From: Chaetoderma sp. LZ-2023a
Taxonomy: Eukaryota > Mollusca > Caudofoveata > Chaetodermatida > Chaetodermatidae
NCBI GenBank assembly: GCA_034401795.1
Contig: CM067366.1
Span: 73,579,087 to 73,643,086 of the forward strand
DNA: 64,000 nt
Direction: 5' to 3'
Positions 45,401 through 54,400 of the stretch are shown here, in pieces (positions within the stretch are counted from its first letter, which is position 1; every line of letters starts with the position of its first letter). The position numbers and the translations under genes were made by a program. Under the pieces are notes generated by a model that was not told the origin of the DNA, did not search any database, and saw only the letters and a program-made list of their open reading frames with translations.

Positions 45401-48400
45401 GCGTGCGGCTAGCGCTCTGTCCAGTGGCTCTTCGGCCATGCCTACACTCCCCTTGGACACGCAGACTTCTGACATGTTGGAAGTTGCGGTATATCGTCTG
45501 GTTCAGCCAGACTATGCGTTACCCAAGGCCCCGAAGGGGATAAGGAGTAGGGTCCGTTTTCCGGAGCAGGCTTATCATCAGTACGCCAGGGTTCCACAGC
45601 TTTCCGTTGCGGAACGTGAGGCACTGAATAGGCCGTTGGCTGGGAAGGCCAAGGGGCGGTCACGTCCCTTGGTTTCTCAGACCAACAAAGACCCGTTTAA
45701 TGAGCTCACGCTCATTGAGGATGCGGCTAGGGCAGCCATGGCGGCAAGGTGCCAGAGGCTGCTCCCGGAGTTGTTCGGGACACCATGCGCCTGTCTCAGG
45801 ATTGCCTGGCCAGGGTGATCACAAGAACTTTAGCAGAGCGACGGAGAATGGTTCTCGATTGTGTGGAACCAGGACTGGAGATGAGGGCAGCGTTATCTTC
45901 TGCGCCATTCATAGGTCCAGGCTTGTTCGGCGGCTCGGCACGACAAGCGCTTTCTAAAGTTGCATCGATGGTGGCGGAGCAAGAGGTGGTCGGCAAGTCG
46001 TGGAAGTCGACCAAGAGGACTCAGCCGCAACAGTCCTACCGTCAACACAGACAGGAGCAGCAGAGGCAGCGTCCTAGATCGCCGTTCCGTCCTTCTGCCC
46101 GTGATGCCCATAGGCCATCCGGAGCACAAGGGCCTGGCCGTTCGTCCACATACAAGCCCTCTAGTAAGAGGCCGTATGAGGACGACAGGAAGGGTGGCGG
46201 TTCGGGCCGTGGTGGCTACCGTAAGGATAGTCGTGACGGCGGTTCCGGACCGTCATACCACAAGAAGCCGCGGGGCGGCCGTGGGCCTCGTTCCTGACGG
46301 GTTTCCGACGGAATCAATACCGGCGGCTTTGGAAACAAATGGAGTCGAGAATCTTCACCCAAGCGATTTAGCGTCTTGTCGGCTAATCTCGACCGACAAC
46401 TGTGTGCAGATTCCTTCCGTCGGAGGCAGACTTCAGCTATTCCTAAGCCAATGGGAACAGGTCGTGCGCGACTATTTAGTCTGTCAGTGGATAAGAAACG
46501 GCTACGATCCGGACTGGCTCATCCATCAATCGTTAGTTCCGTTAACCTCGACTCCAATATGGACTCCTATTCCAAGGGAATTAGACCGTCTAGTTGCCAT
46601 TCAGTCAGAGATAGAATCGCTTCGTCAGAAGAAGGCGATTCACCTGGTCGCCGATCAGTCATCACTGGGCTTCTATTCGATTATGTTCCTAGTTCCGAAG
46701 CGTACCGGAGGGTGGAGACCAATTCTCAATCTCAAACCGTTGAACAAATTTATTCTTTCTCCCAGGTTTCAGATGGAGACGGTAGCAGCGGTGATGACAG
46801 GGCTCAGGAAAGGCATGTGGGCGGTATCAATAGATCTGAAGGATGCTTATTTTCATATTCCAATGTCAATTCCCTTTCAGAAGTACCTGCGGTTTGCATT
46901 CCAAGACAATGTTTGGGAATTCAATGCTCTTCCATTCGGCCTGACCACGGCTCCGAGGGTCTTCACCAAGGTGGTTCTCGCCATGACTTCTTTACTTCGC
47001 AGGAGAAACATAGCTGTTCACACTTACATAGACGACTGGCTGCTAAAGGCGGGGAATCCAGTCACTCTGCGCAGCAATCTGAAGGTAGTCCTAGACTTAT
47101 TGAAGAAGCTAGGATGGATTGTGAATCTAGAGAAATCAGAACTGACTCCATCCCAGGAGTTTGTTTATCTGGGAATTTTTTTCAATCTCAGGGACGGCGT
47201 AGCTTTTCCGGCGGAGAGCAGAGTCAGAAGCCTGATTGCAGTATTGGAGTCAGTTTCACTAGGAGCCTATCTGACGGCGCGTCAATTTCTCAGAATACTC
47301 GGTTTACTAGTATCTCTGGAGAAGGTGGTGCCATATGCGGCGCTCAGGCGCAGGCCGATTCAGATGTATTTGATGTCGTTCTGGTCACAGAGAACAGATC
47401 CGTTATCTCTGAGAATACCAGTAAAAGAACCATTGATATTCCACCTTCAGTGGTGGTTGTCGGAACAGAATCTCCTGCGAGGTGTTCCTCTACAACCTCC
47501 TCAACCTCAGATGTCCATATTCACGGATGCATCATTGACAGGTTGGGGAGCGGTATTGGACAATCAGTCAGTGTCAGGGGAATGGGATCGGACCAATGCG
47601 CAGAAACATATCAATGTGCTCGAGCTATTAGCGGTGGTATTAGCACTGCAGAAGTTCGAGAGTCTAGTTCAAGACAAAATTGTCCTAGTAAGGACAGACA
47701 ACTCAACAGTGGTGTCTTATTTGAACCGCCGGGGCGGGACAAGATCACCGGAGTTGTGTATGATGGTTTGGAACCTTCTGCTGTGGTGCCAAGAGAGGAA
47801 TCAGTGTTGCCCACAACATCTGATTTTTGCAGGTCCCAAGGACCCCACACTCTCAGATTTGGGGGTCCCACTGTAAAATCGGGGGGTCCCATGGGGTCCT
47901 CATCTTAAAAAAACATTGATCTAATTATAAAGTACTTTATTAAACATGTTGACAGCACTAGTTATGACATTGTGTAAATACTGTCAATGTATATATAGAG
48001 AATATTAACTATGCAGTGGTAAATTTTCAAAAATATGTGTTCTGTGATCTACAATGGTGGCTAAAATTGATCTATTGAAATGGCCCTTGTATATTTAACT
48101 AATAACATTTGAACTGCATGTCAATAAACAATAACTTAAAGCACTGTACTTGTTTGTTGTCTGATAAACCAACCAACCTACATTGACACCCTTGTATGAT
48201 TAACATTTCGAAAGACCACTACATTAGTAATTAGCAAAGACCACTGCATTAGTTTTTCTATTAAACCCTGACTTGACTTTGGACGAATTGAAAAATTACG
48301 AGTGTCTGGGGCGAGTTTTCTCAAGGACGACTTGACCTTCTTCGATATAATGCGCGTGTATTTTTTATAATGTAACTGGAACCTCTAAATATAGTGGAAT

Positions 48401-51400
48401 ACATAAGCTAAAATCAGACAAAACAATAATTTATCAAAAATAATCTGTATAAATCAGATTAAACTGCGTAATTAGTGAAAATATATCAGCCAATAACCGG
48501 ATATCCCTAATTCATAGGGTGGAACTATGTAACGCGATTGCTGATTGGTTGAAGCATAGATAACGCATTAGCGTGTATCCAATAACGACGCTTGTATCTG
48601 GGAGCTTTGAACTATACGCTGTTTGGAAAAAATCAATATTTTAACGTATGCCTACCTGGAGATCGACGATATCGTTGAACATCGCTGCTGGGATGAGCTT
48701 TTTAGTTGATAAATTGGGAACACCTAACGATCGAGTATTGTTAAACATTATAAACACTAATCCATCAGTCAATCAATCAGCCGCTATTACTAAATGAAAG
48801 ACAGCGTATAGCGCGTATTGATACCTTTATTCAAACAGCAATACGAAGACACCGCCGCTAATCCGTCAAATGGCCATTCAAATGTAAAAGATATCACAAT
48901 ATCTACCATATGTTCCTTCATCCATTTAGATATTTTGATAAGTAAATAGAAAAAAATATTTTGCCTGTTAGTCGTGCTTTAGGCAAGTAGGCATGCGCAA
49001 ATTAATTTCAAAATATTCAGCATATTAATGATAACAACTTTGTGATCTGTCCAATGTTCTGAGCTGTGAAAGGGTTAAGACGCCCAGACACGTTTGTATA
49101 CGCTTGATCAGTTGTATTGGATTTCTCAAGCGTGAGTTCCTCTAGAGGGAAATTCCGCTGTTACCCAATCAAATACGTCACACTGACGTTTAGCGCAACA
49201 GACAGAAACATGGCGGGTAGTTTTGCAATTTGTAGGCCAAACAAGGCGACTGACATCGGACTTGTAAACTCATTATTTATACAAAAATTAGATCAAATGG
49301 AATACTAAGGATGATCTGGGGATTGTGTTTACAATTAATTTTGGCGGTTGAATCTAATTTATGGGCATTAACAACTTTGAGTTGTGCAAGAAAACATACA
49401 ACAAATCATAGTCTTAAACAACGCAGTAAGTTCGTTTTTATTGAACACAATACATTAGGTATATTTTTAAAAGTAAAACATGCACAAATAAATATACACA
49501 CACGATAATATAATCGATAATTAAGCGCACGCAAAGTTACCAGTTTCCGTTACACTTTTTCCTGCGTCCCTCGTGCGTCCTCGGGGACGCAGAGGGTTCA
49601 TTTTTATGCGTCCCTCTGCCATTTTTATGCGTATATACGCGCAAAAGGACGCATAAGGGAAACTCTGAGAGGAATATTATTCTTCGGGCAGCACACATTC
49701 CAGGAAGATTGAACATCTTAGCGGATGCTCTCAGTCGAAGGACGGTTTGTCATCCGACGGAATGCCAGCTCAACCAAGTGGTAGCGGAGGTTCTATTCAA
49801 ACAATGGGGCAAGCCAAATGTCGACCTATTTGCAATGAAGAAAAACGCAAAGATGGTCACGTACGTGTCACCGATCCCGGACCCGTTAGCTCTAGCAGTA
49901 GACGCACTGGTGATAAGTTGGAAGGGAATGTACGCGTATGCGTATCCTCCAACAATTCTCATCCCGAAAGTTCTGGCAAAGATAAGAGAGGGGATGTGCC
50001 AAGTACTACTGATCGCTCCTTATTGGCCAGGCCGATCATGGTTTACGGATCTGCTGGACCTTCTGGTCTGCAGTCCAATCCCTCTTCCAGACACAAGAGA
50101 TGTAATCTCTCAGAACAAGGGTCTGTACCTTCACGACAGACCAGAAATGTTCAAATTGACTGCATGGATGTTGTCAAGCAGCGTGCAATTGAGGGTGGCT
50201 TTTCTAAGCAAGCAGCGAAGTTTGTTGCTTCGGCCAGAAGAGTTTCGACCACAAAAACATATAATTATAGAATCAAAAAATTTGCACAGTGGTGTGAGAG
50301 AAGAGATATTGATCCGTTTTCTGCATCTGTTCAACACGTAGCAGATTTTATCTGTCATTTATACGAAGTTGACAAACTTGTACCTTCTACCCTAGCAGCA
50401 TATAAGTCTGCATTAGCTTCTGTCATTCCTAGTCTCACCATTGGGGGAGCGGAGAATGACACCTTGAATGAAGTTATCAAAGGAATGAGCAATCTGCGAC
50501 CTAGACAGCCAATTCCTATCCCATCATGGAATCTATCTCTTGTTCTACAGGTTTTAGGGCATGCTCCCTTTGAACCGATTAGATCTATTGACATTAAACT
50601 GTTAACTATTAAATCAGTTTTCTTGGTTGCAGCAGCGTCGGCGAGAAGGAGAAGCGAGATTCATGCGCTTTCTGCCGAACAAGACCGTTTTGTCGTCACG
50701 GGTGAAGGTTTAAGATTACTTCCACGTCTTTGTTTCCTGGCAAAGAATCAGTCACTTAAATATCCAGGACAGCCGATCAATTTGCCAAGTTTAACTAGAC
50801 ATGACCCAAATTCTTGTGCTTGGTGTCCTGTCAGATGTCTAAAGATGTATAAGAAACGTACTTCTGAGTGGAGAGACGACCCAAAATCTCTGTGGTTATG
50901 TCTCAAAGCTCCCCATTTACGTGCTTCGAAAGATACTATTTCTCGTTGGATAGTTGACGCTATTCAGATGTCGCACAAGATCGCTACAGGAAAGCAGATT
51001 GATCGTGCGAATGCCCATGAGGTCCGAGCACTAGCAGCAGCATCGGCCCTTTATAAGGGTGTCTCTTTAGAGCAGGTGATGTCTGTAGCACAATGGCATG
51101 CCGAGTCGTCATTCACTGATTTCTACCTTCGAGACATCTCCAGCACACTTAATCCAGTAGCCGTCGCCAATCTGTCGAACCTAAACTAAGCCACGTCCGA
51201 CCACTACTTCGCACACATCACAAAAGCCTTCCGCCTACACTGACCAAGCGCTATGCACATGACTGAGTACGACCGTGGATTGGGCCTAGCTCCTGTGATG
51301 ATCAATAACAGATCGACCACTCAAAAATGGTGAGGGTTTACATTAATTAAGTGACTATAAATATGTTTACTTCCAGTCGAAATACCAGACTGAGTAAGTG

Positions 51401-54400
51401 AATAGTCTGGTACAAGAGTATATTTATCCTCTCATACAGACATGAGACTCATTCCAATTTGAAAATCTAATCGATATACTGATAGTTTTTTTCAAAGATT
51501 TGAAGTTGTAGTAGCTTCTTTGCACTCTACTGGACTGCCCTAGCTGAGACTTGGGGCTGACACGGGTCTGGTGGGTGTTGCATCCCCATGGACATCCCTC
51601 TGGTTTTGTGCGGACAAAAGAGGGGGGGGGAGCGCGGTCTAGACCATGGAAGTTTAGCACTCTATGAGTCAGATAGCAGAACCCAAGCGTATGCCAGGGT
51701 TTTAGTCTCTTCACAACCTTCTCTGTTGGATGGTTGATGAGTGCTGGTTCGAGCCTCACCTCCTCCCACCGGCATTTCCTGGCTGTCGAAATCCGGAGTT
51801 TATCATAATAGTACATCTGGTAAGTATTATTCGAAGTAGAATCAAAAAAGCATCCGCTTTTGTTTCTACGAGAATTCTTAATACTTACCAGATGTACTAT
51901 GGCCCTGCCTCAGCCGCCCCGCTGAGGTGAGGCTGAGCTGCTTTCGCAGTTTGCCAAGGCAAATATAAGACGAATCTGACTGTGATTGGGAATAGACTCG
52001 GTACCTGCGGCTATGGTATTCCCGGACACAGTATGGGCAGGACCAGGAGAGTGCGGAGTTTTAATTGTTTATTTTGAGCTAGACTAGATAATAGACATTA
52101 TCATAATAGTACATCTGGTAAGTATTAAGAATTCTCGTAGAAACAAAAGCGGATGCTTTTTTGAGTCTCTAGCATCAGTATCAAGACCAACTTATTCAAA
52201 CAGGAGGGCATTGACATGTTCAAACACCAATGCATGAAATGAGACGAGGGCTAGCGTATACCAGCAGTCATGTGACTCCACAAGAATTAACTAGAGTGAC
52301 ATAACCAAATATCGTGAATTAGCAATTAGCAAGAGACCTAGATGGTCAGGAAATCTGTACTCAAAACAAATTTGACATCCGTGAGAGGTTTTTCTTATTA
52401 TAACTTGAACTTGTTGTTATTTAAGTTGTTATGTATCTCTACGTTATGTTTCAGCGGCAGAATGGATATCTTGGGGCGTAGAGAAGGGTGCAGAGAAGGC
52501 AGGCCAGCTTCTTAATAAAGGTTCAGTAAACCTTCGTCAGAAGATCAACCCTAAAGAAAAACCAACAGTTATTCCTGATAAAGCACAGAAAGGTGCAGAG
52601 TATGCACGATTTGCCACACATTGTGCAGTTAGAGTTAGTGGATTTATTAGTAAGTAAAACATTGCTTGTGTCCACACGCACGCACGCACGCACGTACACA
52701 CGCACACACACACTAGGTGTAAATATATTGGATCTGCTGTAAATATATTCGATCTGCCTTTATGCCTACACGAGTGATTTTTTTTTATTTGACCTGTCTT
52801 TTTAAGAATAATTGGCTAATAATAATGAAAGTGAGTCTGAAAAGCCCCAAACGATGTCTCGTACACGTGTATTTCCTGATAGCTTATGTAGCTGTTTGTA
52901 AAGTTACTGACACTTGACTTTCATCGATGAGTTACAAAGTGATGTCTGTGTAGTAAATAACGTGTATAGATCTATAGCTTTATGTTGTTAACCCTTTAAC
53001 ATATCAGCCAAAAACGGCTTTTGTAGTGGTCTTGAGTAATGTCCATTTGCAGACCAATAGAAGACTATTTTTTAAAATTTACCACTGGCATGACTGCCTC
53101 GATAACCGAGCCAGTCATTCCACTGGTAAATTTTAAAAAATAGTCTTCTTGGTATGCAAAGGGACATTTTATATGAGAAAATTTAAATTCTCTTGAACGA
53201 ATTCGAGGGTTAAAGGGTTAAACATCAAATTTGGTCACGGAAATTATAAAATTTGCGTATTGAATGCCCATTTGCAAGCCAATAGAAAACTACTTTTGAA
53301 AATGTACCATTGGAGTGACTGGCTCGGTTATCGAGCCAGACATTCCAGTGGTAAATTTCAAAGAATAGTTTTCTATCAAATGGACATTGTCCATGTCCAC
53401 TACAGAGGCCAGTGTTGGCCGGCTTGACCATTAAATGGTTAACACTCAGACTCGAGACAACTTTACGATATAAGAAATATATTTTGAACCTAATTTGGCT
53501 TAGAGCTGTTACTGGTTATGGCAGTAACCTATCATCTGTTTTGAACAAATAAGAGACTGACAATTGAATTGTTCAAGGAAGATATATGTTAATTTAATGT
53601 CATTACAGTTACTAAACTAGGAGATGCAACGATGGCCTTGGGACGACAAGTTGCTCCGCACATTCGAAAGACTGGTGAGAAAGTTCTTCCTCGCTCGTGG
53701 TCACAGAAGTCCGCAAACGGTTATTCAACACTAGATGCAGTTGTTGAGGTGGCAGCTTCAGGATTGAAAGGATTTGGCACTGTTTATTTGAGTCTCGAAG
53801 CGGGTGCTAAGGCGCTGGCAAAAAATATCGCGAGTGAAACTGTCAGTGTTGTGAATCACAAGTAAGTTTATATACAGATAACATGTCAGATGGAATAATT
53901 GTCACAAAGATTATATATTTCTCTTTCCAGATTTTGGTTTTCCGTTCAATAACATGACTTAAACTTGAGCATGTTGTTGAAGCTTCATGGATGGTCTGAT
54001 TTATCCATTCATTGGTCTTCCTGTGTACTGTTTGCTTTCAAAATAAACATCTTTAGCCATTTAACCCTTGAATATGCTCAAGAAAATTTCCATTTTCTCA
54101 TAGAAAATTTCCATTTGCAGACCAAGAGAAGACTATTTTTGAAAATTTACCACTGGAATAACTGGCTCGGTTATCGAGCCATTCATTCCAGTACATTTCT
54201 CAAGACCACAGCAGACGCCTTTTTTGGGTGATATGAGTGTTAAAGGATTAACTATTTGTGAATCTGATCAGGAATCTGGAAAGTAGATGGCAAGAAGTGG
54301 GGAGATTATAATTTTGACTGGCAATTAATATACGTTAGTAAGTCAGTCGGTCTGTTCAATATTTTCTGTGTCAATCTGCCTATTTGTAAGTTTGTCCATC

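Larger units (their letters stand above)
43556..52164 (+). mobile_element. DIRS-type retrotransposon, element 2, split by a hAT-like insertion
   Basis: Same architecture as element 1: inverted terminal repeats (43569-43727 and 51969-52126), internal complementary region (51799-51901), gag, RT-RNaseH-methylase-like and tyrosine recombinase. Excluding the 1866-bp insertion and 8-bp duplication it is 6735 bp. Coding identity to element 1 is moderate, so it is a different family or subfamily. Breaks are one gag frameshift near 45775 and the insertion in RNase H. It lies in the spartin intron between coding exons 3 and 4, sense orientation, with no target duplication. Confidence 0.93.
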
